A stretch of DNA of 64,000 bases from Verrucomicrobia bacterium S94 (GTDB lineage Bacteria > Verrucomicrobiota > Kiritimatiellia > Kiritimatiellales > Pontiellaceae), in contig CP036201.1 of the NCBI GenBank assembly GCA_004299845.1, forward strand, positions 2,356,001 to 2,420,000, given 5' to 3'. The notes under the pieces were generated by a model, which was not told the DNA's origin, did no database searches, and worked only from the letters and a program-made list of their open reading frames with translations. The position numbers and the translations under genes are program-made. Positions 1 through 8,206 of the stretch are shown here, piece after piece (within the stretch, counting starts at the first letter, position 1; every line of letters starts with the position of its first letter).

Positions 1-304
1 TCATCACAAAGCCTTCAACCGCCGGAGCGGCGGCTTTGACTTCCGGCATTTCATTCAGCACATCCAGCACCGGCTGCGCATAAAATGCGGAATTTCCGCG
101 GGTTGAAATCTGAATATGCGAGTCCAGTTTGATCATGTGCTCTTTATGCACATCGTCAAAACCCGTCATCACCGAAAGCACCACAATCAGAATCGCAACG
201 CCCAGCATAATACCGCACATCGTCAGAATCGTGATGAACGATACCATCGAGCGCTTCGGCTTCAGGTATTTAACGGCCAGAAAGAGTGAAATCGGAAGTT
301 TCAT
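1..304 (-). CDS. LolC/LolE-type lipoprotein-releasing permease, N-terminal part
   Basis: The first 101 codons are visible; the gene runs off the left edge. It starts at the ATG ending at 304, 19 bp after the stop of threonine synthase. Residues about 1-20 carry the family signature (FLAVKYLKPKR followed by the FITILTMCGIMLGVA segment), then a membrane helix at about 22-46 and the IVVLSVMTGFD stretch that opens the periplasmic domain. Permeases of this family extract lipoproteins from the inner membrane with the LolD ATPase and hand them to LolA. A MacB/FtsX-type permease of another function cannot be excluded without the rest of the protein. Co-transcription with thrC is likely from the spacing. 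Confidence 0.8.
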   Translation of the reverse strand, partial: MKLPISLFLAVKYLKPKRSMVSFITILTMCGIMLGVAILIVVLSVMTGFDDVHKEHMIKLDSHIQISTRGNSAFYAQPVLDVLNEMPEVKAAAPAVEGFVM

Positions 305-323
305 TCAACAGGTGTAGCACACG

Positions 324-1702
324 TTAAATATGTTCAACCACATATTGTTTCACCAGATCAACGTCGTTGGCGATGGATTCACAGCGGGTTTCTACATTTT
401 CCAGCGCGTCGAGCGCCGGATGATGCACCGCTTCGCCGGTGGCATCAATAATCGCCTGCGTGAATTTAGCCGGATGCGCCGTCGCAAGGCAGATTGTCGG
501 AACTTCCGGAGACCGGAACATTTCAGCAACGTAAACGCCGACCGCCGTATGCGGATCGAGCACATACCCGTATTGTTCTTTGTACCGTTTGATGGTTTCG
601 AGCGTGGATGCCGTATCTCCACGACCGGCCGCAAAAAGGTCGTCCACTACACCGTTATCATTCAGAGCCACCTTCAGAGCACCTTTATCCTTGAAATCGT
701 TCATCAGACCAGTGAGCTTCACCGCATCCTTACCCACTTTGAAATAGAGATAGCGCTCAAAATTGGACGCCACCTGAATATCCATCGAGGGACTGATGGT
801 CGGAACCGCCTGCGCCTTACTGTATTCGCCCGTATTAAAGAAACGGGTCAGAATATCATTTTCGTTGGTCGCCAAAATCAACCGACTGACAGGCAGCCCC
901 ATCTGCTGCGCGAGGTAGCCCGCCAGAATATCGCCGAAGTTGCCGGTCGGAACCGAAAACTGAACCGAAGACGCACCCGTCTTTTCCATCGTCCGGAACG
1001 CCGAATAAAAGTAATAAACGGTCTGCGCCAGCACACGTGCCCAGTTGACCGAGTTCACTGAGCCGAGCGAATGCTCTGTTTTAAACGCCACATCACCGAA
1101 CGTGGTTTTCATGATATTCTGGCAGTCATCAAACGAACCGTCGACCGCCAGATTAAATACATTGGCATCCAGCACACTGGTCATCTGCTTTTCCTGCAGC
1201 GGACTGGTCCGCCCTTCCGGATGCATAATGAAAATATTGATATTCGGCTTACCGCGAACCCCATGAATTGCCGCACTGCCGGTATCACCCGACGTCGCAC
1301 CCAGAATATTCAGCTCCCCCCCCGATTCTTCAGAATATAGGCAAAAAGGTTCCCCAGAAACTGCAGCGCCACGTCTTTAAACGCCAGCGTCGGCCCATGA
1401 AAAAGCTCCAGAATCCGGAATTCACCCACTTCAACCGACGGACAGACCTCGGAATGTTCAAAGGTGGAATAGGAATCGTCAATCAGCTTTTTCAGGTCCG
1501 CATCCGGAATATCCGAGGCAAAAAGGCGGATCACCTCAAACGCAAGATCGGTATAGGAAAGGTTCGACCACGCCTCCAGTTCATTTTTAACATTCGGAAG
1601 CTTTTCCGGCAGCAGCAGTCCGCCGTCGGGAGCCAGTCCGGTCATCACGGCATCCTGAAATTCAATGGGCTCCATCTGCCCGCGTGTACTGATATATTTC
1701 AT
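324..1702 (-). CDS. thrC: Threonine synthase, interrupted by a one-base frameshift
   Basis: Makes L-threonine and phosphate from O-phospho-L-homoserine with pyridoxal phosphate. The N-terminal part (1310-1702) begins MKYISTRGQM after a GAGGA ribosome site and holds the PLP-lysine motif GPTLAFKDVALQFLGN. The C-terminal part (324 to about 1310) resumes with ELNILGATSGDTGSAA and HPEGRTSPLQEKQMTS. The frames change at a run of eight G on the coding strand (C at 1316-1323). Nine G would give one 459-residue enzyme of normal family length. The open frame upstream of 1702 is not supported by homology or a ribosome site. The gene is probably intact in the organism. Confidence 0.9.
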
Positions 1703-2037
1703 ATGACATTCCTCAAAAAATGGTTGACGCAGGATCATTAATGACTTCCCGGAATGATGAAAGCCAAATTTACCCCGCAGCTCTTCCAAAAACAATGAGC
1801 CGGAAAACTCCGACCTTACATGATCCCTTATTTTTTTACTGCGGATACTCTCCAAGACTCCGGCTTTGAGCAGAATTGACCCCCTTTCGGTCGTTTTCTT
1901 TCTTTCTACAGGACCGGCGACCGATTCCGCCTTTCAAAAAGGTCCTGTACCAACTTTAACGACTAATTCGTCAAAATCTGTTTTACCGCCGCGGTTGTGC
2001 GCGTTAGCGTCTGATTCATTCAACGAGGATGTTTTTT
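1703..2037. other. Intergenic region between thrC and cysE
   Basis: About 335 bp between divergently transcribed genes; no coding sequence is convincing. It must hold the promoters of both. The most conspicuous structure is a perfect 9-bp inverted repeat (TACAGGACC at 1907-1915, GGTCCTGTA at 1941-1949) with a 25-nt loop, which could be a regulator site or an RNA hairpin in the cysE leader. Confidence 0.5.
1907..1949. repeat. 9-bp inverted repeat upstream of cysE
   Basis: TACAGGACC and GGTCCTGTA are exact reverse complements 25 nt apart, about 90 bp before the cysE start. There is no T-tract after it on the plus strand, so it is not a typical terminator. Confidence 0.4.
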
Positions 2038-2979
2038 ATGAATACGATTCAGCAGATTGAGAAAACCGCACAGCAGTTGCTGCCTCTCTATGCCCATCAG
2101 GATGCGGATCTTCCCGACCGACCGCTCTGGGCTCATCCGGAAATTGATCAGGTAATCGAGGCCCTGCGCATCCTTTCAGATGTTCTCTTTCCCGGCCGTC
2201 ACATTCCTGAACCGGCGGATTTCAAGAATTTTTTTATTAAACAGCTGAAAAACACAGCGGAACTCCTGCAACAGGAGATTGAGAAAGCGCTGCCGTTCCG
2301 CTGGATCGGCGCCGCCTATCTTCACGACCACAAAACGCCGGAGGAAAACCTCTATATTACCTCCAATTCCATCGTGAACGAATTTCTCGCCAAAATCCCC
2401 CACATTCGGGAAATGCTGGTGGAAGATGTCAAAGCAGCCTACAACGGCGATCCCGCCGCCCTGAGCTATGCTGAGGTCAAGCTGGCCTACCCCGGTCTGG
2501 TGGCCATTACTTCCCACCGTATCGCCCACGAACTCTACAACCTCGATGTACCGATCATCCCCCGGATTATGAGCGAATATACCCACTCGCTCACCGGGAT
2601 CGACATCCACCCCGGTGCCACCATCGGCAAAGGCTTCTTTATCGACCACGGCACCGGCGTCGTTATCGGCGAAACCTGCCATATCGGTAACAACGTCAAG
2701 CTCTACCAGGGCGTCACCCTCGGTGCGAAAAGTTTCCCGCTCGACGAACACGGCCGCCCGATCAAGCACATCCAGCGCCACCCGACCGTCGAAGACAACG
2801 TCATTGTCTATGCCAACAGCACCATTCTGGGCGGCGACACCGTCATCGGTGCCGGCACCACCGTCGCCGGCAACGTTTTCCTGATGGAAAGCACCCCACC
2901 GCGCAGTCTCGTAACCCGCTCGGAAAACGGCGTAAACATCCGCACCCGCGAAGTGCACGGCCACGGATTGGGAATTTGA
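2038..2979 (+). CDS. cysE: Serine O-acetyltransferase
   Basis: Transfers acetyl from acetyl-CoA to L-serine, the first step of cysteine synthesis. The 313-residue protein has an alpha-helical N-terminal SATase domain (to about residue 180) and a left-handed beta-helix of hexapeptide repeats including IDIHPGATIGKGFFIDHGTG and VVIGETCHIGNNVKLYQGVT, the usual catalytic His/acetyl-CoA region. The long N-terminus is like the plant/EpsC-type enzymes. The ATG at 2038 was chosen because ACGAGG sits nine bases before it; the in-frame ATG at 2029 directly abuts that site. No cysK is adjacent. It precedes rpmI-rplT, where infC is usually found. Confidence 0.93.
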   Translation: MNTIQQIEKTAQQLLPLYAHQDADLPDRPLWAHPEIDQVIEALRILSDVLFPGRHIPEPADFKNFFIKQLKNTAELLQQEIEKALPFRWIGAAYLHDHKTPEENLYITSNSIVNEFLAKIPHIREMLVEDVKAAYNGDPAALSYAEVKLAYPGLVAITSHRIAHELYNLDVPIIPRIMSEYTHSLTGIDIHPGATIGKGFFIDHGTGVVIGETCHIGNNVKLYQGVTLGAKSFPLDEHGRPIKHIQRHPTVEDNVIVYANSTILGGDTVIGAGTTVAGNVFLMESTPPRSLVTRSENGVNIRTREVHGHGLGI

Positions 2980-3071
2980 AGGGGAACGGGAAAAAGCCCC
3001 GATGGTCTGCATCTTTAAATTCCCGGCTTTTAAGGTTTTCGACAGACCGCCTTTTTTCCGCGAAAAAAGGA

Positions 3072-3100
3072 TAGACTTGCTCAGGTCCTTTCCCTATACA
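3072..3100 (+). promoter_or_regulatory. Sigma-70-like promoter for rpmI-rplT
   Basis: TAGACT at 3072-3077 and TATACA at 3095-3100 are separated by 17 bp, a reasonable vegetative promoter 66 bp before rpmI. The remaining leader could carry L20 autoregulation as known in other bacteria, but I do not see a clear pseudoknot by eye. Confidence 0.45.
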
Positions 3101-3166
3101 TAACCCTCTTTTGCGCGATTCCCCGATCTCGCATAGACCTGAATTTAACGAAATGGTGGTATTATT

Positions 3167-3355
3167 ATGCCGAAAATGAAAACAAAAAAATGTGCAGCCA
3201 AACGGTTTAGCAAAACCGGTAGCGGCAAACTGAAGCGCAATCACATGGGCGGAAGCCATATTCTGTCGAACAAGAACCGTAAACGCAAGCGGAAGATGCG
3301 CAGCCAGGACATCGTCCACTCGGCCGATATGAAGCGCATTACTCCGTACATCTAA
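3167..3355 (+). CDS. rpmI: 50S ribosomal protein L35 (bL35)
   Basis: The 62-residue basic protein begins [20 protein letters not shown] and ends DMKRITPYI, the family's N-terminal signature and terminal motif. It binds 23S rRNA in the large subunit. It lies 19 bp before rplT and the two are surely co-transcribed. In most bacteria infC precedes it; here cysE does, and infC is not in the window. Confidence 0.96.
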   Translation: MPKMKTKKCAAKRFSKTGSGKLKRNHMGGSHILSNKNRKRKRKMRSQDIVHSADMKRITPYI

Positions 3356-3374
3356 TTGCCGAGGAGATTAAACC

Positions 3375-3731
3375 ATGCCAAGAGCAACCAATGGACCGGC
3401 GTCACGCGCCAGAAGAAACAACCGCCTGAAACTTGCTAAAGGTTTCCGCGGTGCCCGTAGCAAACTGTTCCGTCAGGCTACCGAAGCCGTCGATCGCGCA
3501 CAGGCTATGGCTTACGTTCACCGTAAGCACAAAAAACGCAGCTTCCGCCGCCTGTGGATCGTCCGCGTTAACGCAGCCTGCCGCATGAACGGTATTTCCT
3601 ACAGCCGTTTCATCGACGGATGCAACAAAGCCGGAATTACCATCAACCGCAAAATGCTGTCCGAAATCGCCATCCACGATGCCGAAGGATTCAGCAAAAT
3701 TGTGGAAGCGGCCAAAGCCAAAGTTGCATAA
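3375..3731 (+). CDS. rplT: 50S ribosomal protein L20 (bL20)
   Basis: 118 residues, the normal length. The N-terminal extension rich in Arg and Lys ([20 protein letters not shown]) and the central [15 protein letters not shown] block are diagnostic. L20 is an early assembly protein of the large subunit and often represses its own operon by binding the leader RNA. A GAGGAG ribosome site precedes the start. A strong hairpin terminator follows, so the rpmI-rplT unit ends here. Confidence 0.97.
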   Translation: MPRATNGPASRARRNNRLKLAKGFRGARSKLFRQATEAVDRAQAMAYVHRKHKKRSFRRLWIVRVNAACRMNGISYSRFIDGCNKAGITINRKMLSEIAIHDAEGFSKIVEAAKAKVA

Positions 3732-3753
3732 CGCAGCGCAGGCCTGATTGCAC

Positions 3754-3784
3754 AAGAGCTCCGGAATTCCGGGGCTCTTTTTTT
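3754..3784 (+). terminator. Rho-independent terminator after rplT
   Basis: AAGAGCTCCGGAA pairs with TTCCGGGGCTCTT with one wobble and runs into seven T. It closes rpmI-rplT. Confidence 0.85.
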
Positions 3785-3823
3785 GTGCTCCCTCCTTTTA
3801 TTCCTCATCCCCCTTCACTATCG

Positions 3824-3842
3824 TTTTCCAATCATTGGAAAA
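3824..3842. repeat. TCCAATCATTGGA palindrome in the trpD leader
   Basis: The 9-bp arms TTTTCCAAT and ATTGGAAAA flank a central C, ending 13 bp before the trpD start codon and just before its ribosome site. The core 13-mer recurs at 23345 and 34661 in the same orientation. It could be an operator or a leader hairpin. Confidence 0.5.
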
Positions 3843-3855
3843 TCAGGGAGTACAA

Positions 3856-4866
3856 ATGATCAAAGAAGCCATTTCAAAACTCGTCAGCCACGAAACCCTT
3901 TCCCGCGCGGAAGCTGCCGCCACCATGACCGATATTATGTCGGGCAAGGCCTCCGAAGCCCAGATCGGTGCCTTCATCATGGGCGTACGCCAGACCGGCG
4001 AGACTCCGGAAATTATTGCCGGCTGTGCCGAGGTCATGCGCGCCAACGTCACCAAAATAAAGTGCAAAGATCCCAATGCCGTTGATATCGTCGGCACCGG
4101 AGGCGACGGAGCCCACACCTTCAACATCTCCACCACCGCCACATTCGTCATCGCCGGCGCAGGCGTTACCGTGGCCAAACACGGGTCCTACGGCGTATCC
4201 AGCAAATCCGGCGCCGCCAATGTACTCGACGCGCTCGGCGTGAATATTCAGTACAGTCCGGAACGCGCAGAAGAATGCCTGAACAAACTCGGCGTCGCTT
4301 TCCTTTTTGCCCCCGCCCTTCACCCCGCCATGAAACATGTGGTCGGCCCGCGCCGTGAACTGGGCATCTGGAGCATTTTCAACATTCTCGGCCCGCTCTG
4401 CAATCCGGCCGGCGTCAAAAACGGCGTCATGGGAGTCTTTAAACCCGAGCTCGTGCCGATCATTTCCGATGCCTGCGCCCAGCTCGATATGAACTACCAG
4501 TTTATCGTCCACGGCAACGACGGCCTCGACGAATTCACCACAACGACAACCACGCTTGTCACGGAAATCCGTCGTGGAAAAGTGGAAACCTATGAACTCC
4601 AGCCTTCCGGCCTCGGTTTCAAAACCGCAAAACCGGAAGATCTCATTGGCGGAAACCCGGCGGAAAATGCCGAAATTACACGGAATATTCTTCAAGGCGA
4701 AAAAGGTCCGAAGCGCGATATTGTTCTACTCAACGCCGCCTTCGCAATCATGAGCGGCGGAAAAGCGGATACCCCTGCGAATGCAATCCGCCTCGCGAAA
4801 GAATCCATCGATTCCGGAGCCGCCCTTGCAAAACTCAATGCCCTGGCGGAAATGTCTCAGAACTGA
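3856..4866 (+). CDS. trpD: Anthranilate phosphoribosyltransferase
   Basis: Joins anthranilate to phosphoribosyl pyrophosphate in tryptophan synthesis. The 336-residue protein has the helical N-terminal domain, then the glycine-rich PRPP loop DIVGTGGDGAHTFNISTT (about residues 77-94), KHGSYGVSSKSGAADV-like segment (here ending GAANVLDALG), the anthranilate region RRELGIWSIFNILGPLCNPA, and GLDEFT. The start at 3856 follows CAGGGAG; the upstream extension of the frame crosses the rplT terminator and is rejected. No other trp genes are adjacent, so the pathway is scattered. Confidence 0.95.
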   Translation: MIKEAISKLVSHETLSRAEAAATMTDIMSGKASEAQIGAFIMGVRQTGETPEIIAGCAEVMRANVTKIKCKDPNAVDIVGTGGDGAHTFNISTTATFVIAGAGVTVAKHGSYGVSSKSGAANVLDALGVNIQYSPERAEECLNKLGVAFLFAPALHPAMKHVVGPRRELGIWSIFNILGPLCNPAGVKNGVMGVFKPELVPIISDACAQLDMNYQFIVHGNDGLDEFTTTTTTLVTEIRRGKVETYELQPSGLGFKTAKPEDLIGGNPAENAEITRNILQGEKGPKRDIVLLNAAFAIMSGGKADTPANAIRLAKESIDSGAALAKLNALAEMSQN

Positions 4867-4985
4867 AACTCCGGTTTCCTTCAAAATAAACATGCACAAT
4901 GTGAAAGGCACCTCCCGCGAGGTACCGAATAAAAAGATCCGCCTTTCTTCTTTCAGCGGCCCTTGCTCTTCCTACCCCTGAAGAA

Positions 4986-5175
4986 GAGAATGCCCCTCCA
5001 CGAAATTCGGAACCCAGAATCAATCCGGTCAGCAGATGGATCCGGACCGGATTATGGATCAGGGCTTCATCCGCGTGCTGACCCGCAACAATCCGGCCTG
5101 CTATTTCATGCATCGCGGCCGGCTGCCGGGTTTTGAATACGAAATGGTTCGGCGGTCCGACAACTCACGACATCA
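4986..5175 (+). pseudogene. Remnant resembling the N-terminus of an MltF-type lytic transglycosylase
   Basis: In one plus-strand frame with no proper start, the segment FIRVLTRNNPACYFMHRG followed by GFEYEMV strongly resembles the start of the solute-binding domain of MltF-like membrane-bound transglycosylases (RVLTRNNP...GFEYEL). A stop follows at about 5173, and the remaining several hundred residues, including the catalytic domain, are missing. It is read as a decayed fragment. Assignment rests on motif resemblance only. Confidence 0.45.
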
Positions 5176-5228
5176 ATAAAGACGGCTATATATCATCCGA
5201 CGAAGCTCCGATGGAGCAGAGATCTTAG
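5164..5228 (+). pseudogene. Fragment encoding an EF-hand-like loop
   Basis: A different frame from the preceding remnant encodes DINKDGYISSDEAP, which fits the calcium-binding EF-hand loop (D-x-N-x-D-G-x-I-x-x-x-E), then a stop at 5226-5228. No start codon or ribosome site is present. It is probably the tail of a lost EF-hand protein, though chance resemblance is possible. Confidence 0.3.
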
Positions 5229-5269
5229 TCGGAAACCATTCCGGGTGACCCTGATCATATTCAGCACCT

Positions 5270-6337
5270 TTACCGTGAGTCGGACTCATCACCGGAGCGT
5301 CTCTGTTCAATTTCAGCGGTTTCCGAAACCACACGCGGCGTTTCAAAAAAATGCCTGTAAAGATACTCTTTGACCGGTTCCAGGCCCTCACCAAGTTCAG
5401 CCGAAATTTCAAAAACAGATTCAGTGGTCCGCTGTTTGAATTCTCTGAGATTCTCCTCGGCACCCGGGGTGTCCATTTTATTGGCAATCACGAGATAGGG
5501 CGTACAGGACAGCTCTTCCATATGCAGCCGCAACTCTTCTTTCAGATGCAGAAAATCATCGGTCGGATTACGGTCGTCCGTGCCGGCCATATCGAGCACA
5601 AAAAGAATGAAGCGCGAGCGCTCAATATGACGTAAAAACTGGTGCCCGAGACCGACCCCCTCGTGAGCCCCATCGATCAGCCCCGGAATATCGGCAAATT
5701 TAAGGCGGCTGAAATTGGGATATTCCAGCGTACCGACAATCGGATTAATCGTCGTAAATGGATACGGCGCAATTTTCGGATGCGCATTGGTCAGGCGGCT
5801 CAGCAACGTCGACTTTCCGGCATTCGGATAACCCACCAGGCCGACATCGGCCATGAGTTTAAGCTCCAGCCAGAATGTTTTTTCTTCACCTTTAGTGCCT
5901 TCAGTATACTGCCGAGGTGTCTGATTCGTAGAACTTTTAAAGCGGACGTTGCCAAGCCCGCCATGCCCACCTTTACAGATCACCAGCTCTTCACCGTCTT
6001 TGGTCAGCTCGCCGACAAATTCACCGGTATCCGCATCGGTAACCACCGTACCCGGGGCCACTTTAACAATACAATCTTCAGAATTTGCACCGTGCTTCTG
6101 CTGTCCGGCACCACTCCCGGCATGCCTTGCTTTTACATGCGGCTGATAGTAAATCGGGAGCAGTGAATCCTCATTCACATCGCACCGCAGAATCACCGAA
6201 CCGCCATGGCCGCCGTCACCGCCGTCAGGGCCGCCTTTCGGAATTCCCTTTTCACGCCGGAATGAAATACTGCCATTGCCGCCGTTACCGGCCCGGGCAT
6301 AGAGTTTTACGCGGTCTTTAAATACAACGTGTTTCAT
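5270..6337 (-). CDS. obgE: Obg-family GTPase (ribosome assembly)
   Basis: 355 residues. Order: glycine-rich Obg fold (residues 1-158, with RAGNGGNGSISFRREK and GGPDGGDGGHGG), then the GTPase domain with P-loop GYPNAGKSTLL, PFTTINP switch I, DIPGLIDGAHEG, NKMD and a C-terminal ISAELGEG. It acts in late assembly of the large subunit. It lies downstream of rplU-rpmA as in many bacteria, but a terminator after rpmA and a 190-bp gap suggest its own promoter. The ribosome site is weak (CTACTTCCTT before ATG). It lacks the long C-terminal extension of some homologues. Confidence 0.95.
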   Translation of the reverse strand: MKHVVFKDRVKLYARAGNGGNGSISFRREKGIPKGGPDGGDGGHGGSVILRCDVNEDSLLPIYYQPHVKARHAGSGAGQQKHGANSEDCIVKVAPGTVVTDADTGEFVGELTKDGEELVICKGGHGGLGNVRFKSSTNQTPRQYTEGTKGEEKTFWLELKLMADVGLVGYPNAGKSTLLSRLTNAHPKIAPYPFTTINPIVGTLEYPNFSRLKFADIPGLIDGAHEGVGLGHQFLRHIERSRFILFVLDMAGTDDRNPTDDFLHLKEELRLHMEELSCTPYLVIANKMDTPGAEENLREFKQRTTESVFEISAELGEGLEPVKEYLYRHFFETPRVVSETAEIEQRRSGDESDSR

Positions 6338-6476
6338 AAGGAAGTAGTTTTACGTTTTATGTGACAAAGAGTTAAGAACCAAGTTTCAGCTTTCGGAAAA
6401 TGTTTTACCGGCGCTTCTTTGTCTTGAAATGCAATACCTGAAATCAGCGTTTATTCATACAGCCGTTTACTGCATA

Positions 6477-6500
6477 AAAAAAGGCGGGCTTAACCCGCCT
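6477..6500 (-). terminator. Terminator after rpmA
   Basis: Read on the minus strand, AGGCGGG and CCCGCCT form a 7-bp GC stem with a five-base loop, followed by at least six T (6477-6482). It lies 24 bp after the rpmA stop. Confidence 0.85.
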
Positions 6501-6523
6501 CTAAACTGTCGTGCTTAAAAAAT

Positions 6524-6778
6524 TCAAGCCGTGACTTCTTCGCGAATATGAATCTTGCGCTGACGCTTGTTGAATTCAACAACGCCGTCTTTCAATGCAA
6601 AGAGTGTGTAGTCCTTACCGCAACCGACGTTTACGCCGGGATGAAAACGGGTACCAAGCTGACGAACCAGAATAGTTCCCGCTGTTACTTTTTCACCGCC
6701 GAAACGTTTAACACCGCGACGCTGTGCATTCGAATCGCGACCGTTGCTGGATGAACCCTGTCCTTTTTTATGAGCCAT
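6524..6778 (-). CDS. rpmA: 50S ribosomal protein L27 (bL27)
   Basis: 84 residues beginning [20 protein letters not shown], the flexible N-terminal arm that reaches the peptidyl transferase centre, followed by the [22 protein letters not shown] core. No Firmicutes-type cleavable prepeptide is present. It starts 18 bp after rplU and precedes a terminator, forming the standard rplU-rpmA pair. Confidence 0.96.
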   Translation of the reverse strand: MAHKKGQGSSSNGRDSNAQRRGVKRFGGEKVTAGTILVRQLGTRFHPGVNVGCGKDYTLFALKDGVVEFNKRQRKIHIREEVTA

Positions 6779-6796
6779 GACAAACCTTCCTACAAC

Positions 6797-7111
6797 TTAT
6801 GCGTTGATAGCTTCCACTTTAATTTTGGTCAGTTCCTGACGGTGACCGATTTTACGACGATATCCTTTACGGCGCTTCTTCTTGAAAGAATAAATCTTAT
6901 CGCCGCGCAGATTTTCAACAACCGATGCCGTCACTTTGACACCGTCAACAACCGGAGTTCCGATAGAAAGCTCGGAACCGTTGGATACGGCCAGAGCATC
7001 GAACTCAACGCTTGCGCCGGCTTCTTCAGCAAGCAGTTCAACTTCAAGGACATCGCCCTGCTGAACACGATACTGCTTACCGCCGGTTTCAATTACTGCA
7101 TATGCTTCCAT
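6797..7111 (-). CDS. rplU: 50S ribosomal protein L21 (bL21)
   Basis: 104 residues (MEAYAVIETGGKQYRVQ...), with the family's KIKRRKGYRRKIGHRQ-like RNA-binding segment near the C-terminus. The start at 7111 is chosen because GAGG lies six bases upstream; an in-frame ATG at 7123 would place that site inside the gene. It is the first gene of rplU-rpmA. Confidence 0.95.
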   Translation of the reverse strand: MEAYAVIETGGKQYRVQQGDVLEVELLAEEAGASVEFDALAVSNGSELSIGTPVVDGVKVTASVVENLRGDKIYSFKKKRRKGYRRKIGHRQELTKIKVEAINA

Positions 7112-7125
7112 AAATAACCTCAATA

Positions 7126-7137
7126 CCCTTGCAAGGG
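7126..7137. promoter_or_regulatory. Palindrome in the rplU leader
   Basis: CCCTTGCAAGGG is a perfect 12-bp palindrome directly before the GAGG ribosome site of rplU. It may be a translational control hairpin or a protein site. Function is inferred only from its position. Confidence 0.35.
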
Positions 7138-7165
7138 CGTTCTTTCCAAAAAATCAAGGGGCGGA

Positions 7166-7194
7166 AACTACGGAATCACCCCGCAACTGTCAAC
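7166..7194 (-). promoter_or_regulatory. Promoter for rplU-rpmA
   Basis: Read on the minus strand, TTGACA (7189-7194) and TAGTTT (7166-7171) are 17 bp apart. The -35 box is perfect, the -10 box weak. Confidence 0.45.
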
Positions 7195-7434
7195 CCCAAA
7201 CAAACGCGAATTCTTTGCGTTTTTTCAAGCGAGGCCGTTCTCCGGCAACCGCCCCGCAAAATCGGACATTCCGGAGTTCTCCACACTCCGAAAAACAAAC
7301 AGATAAAGTAAGCTCTGATTCCACTCCGGTCAAGTACCGGATACCTGCCCGTCAGGCACAATCACATTTCCGGCTCAGACTGGTATGACACATGCTTAAT
7401 TTTCTCATCAAAAAAATAAAAGGGTTGTATTTCT

Positions 7435-8199
7435 ATGAAAAAGGCATTTCCTCTCATCGGATGCGCTGTATTGCTGCTTGCCGGCTGTAGCGTTAAAGTT
7501 GCGTCATCACTCGAAAAAACCCTCAACGAAGCCGTCATAGATCACCGCGGCGATGCAGTGGACAGCGATTACGTACTCAATACGGACTTTCTGTTGCTCT
7601 ACTTTTCCGGTCACTGGTGCGGCCCCTGTCGCAGCTTCACGCCCGAACTGGTGAAATATTATAATGACAAACAGGGCGGTCACCTTTTTCAGGTGCTGTT
7701 CGTCAGTTCCGACCACTCCGACTCGGAAATGAATCATTACATGGAATCTGCCGAAATGCCCTGGCCGGCCGTGATCTATCATTCCGAAGCCCGAAAAATA
7801 CTCAAACGCCAATACGCCGGCTCCGGCATCCCGCAGCTCGTCCTGCTCGATAAAAACGGCCACATCCTTGCCGACAGCTTTAAAGGCAAAAAATATCTCG
7901 GCCCCCGCCACGTACTCAACGTACTCGATGAGCGGCTCGAAAAACGCCTCAAAAAACGCGAAGTCGATCCCGTCGGCCTTTCCGAAATCACCGGAAAAGA
8001 TCTCCCCACCCCGAACCGGCTTGCCAGGAAATATCGCGTCGACGGCTTTGGAAAAAGCAAAAATGAAAATGTGGCCTTTATCAACGGCGATATTGTCATG
8101 GCCGGGCAGGAACTTGAGGATGGCGTTGTTGTTGAAGCCATTACCGACAGCTATGTAGAGATTTCATACGAAAAGAATAGATATAAGCTTTTCCCGTAA
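7435..8199 (+). CDS. Thioredoxin-like lipoprotein with a C-terminal SH3/GspB-like module
   Basis: 254 residues. A lipoprotein signal ends at LLAGC (Cys18). A thioredoxin-like domain of the nucleoredoxin/tryparedoxin type follows (about 25-150), with the redox motif WCGPC at 61-65 and a GIPQLVLLD segment holding the cis-proline. After a Lys/Glu-rich linker comes a 60-residue C-terminal module (about 195-254: RLARKYRVDGFG, AFINGDIVMAGQEL, YKLFP) that resembles the C-terminal module of the next gene. It is probably an envelope-anchored thiol reductase or oxidase; the partner is unknown. It sits 7 bp before the next gene in an apparent operon. Confidence 0.8.
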   Translation: MKKAFPLIGCAVLLLAGCSVKVASSLEKTLNEAVIDHRGDAVDSDYVLNTDFLLLYFSGHWCGPCRSFTPELVKYYNDKQGGHLFQVLFVSSDHSDSEMNHYMESAEMPWPAVIYHSEARKILKRQYAGSGIPQLVLLDKNGHILADSFKGKKYLGPRHVLNVLDERLEKRLKKREVDPVGLSEITGKDLPTPNRLARKYRVDGFGKSKNENVAFINGDIVMAGQELEDGVVVEAITDSYVEISYEKNRYKLFP

Positions 8200-8206
8200 T
8201 GAAAAT

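Larger units (their letters stand above)
4867..5269. other. Gene-poor stretch between trpD and obg holding coding remnants
   Basis: About 400 bp without an intact gene between two convergent genes. The only recognisable content is two short remnants at about 4986-5228 described separately. No clear terminator was found for either neighbour. Confidence 0.5.
7112..7434. other. Divergent intergenic region upstream of rplU
   Basis: About 320 bp with no gene. It contains a minus-strand promoter and a 12-bp palindrome in the rplU leader (listed separately) and a 6-bp hairpin CGGAGT/ACTCCG near 7275-7293. The promoter of the plus-strand lipoprotein gene at 7435 must lie here but is not obvious. Confidence 0.45.

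Noticed and set aside
330-1061. 243-codon open frame antisense to thrC
   Set aside because: Mirror of the threonine synthase C-terminal half; no start signal.
2176-3012. 278-codon open frame antisense to cysE
   Set aside because: Overlaps cysE, whose hexapeptide repeats and active site are clear.
7275-7293. CGGAGT/ACTCCG hairpin as terminator
   Set aside because: Short stem with no T-run; not placed after a gene on either strand.
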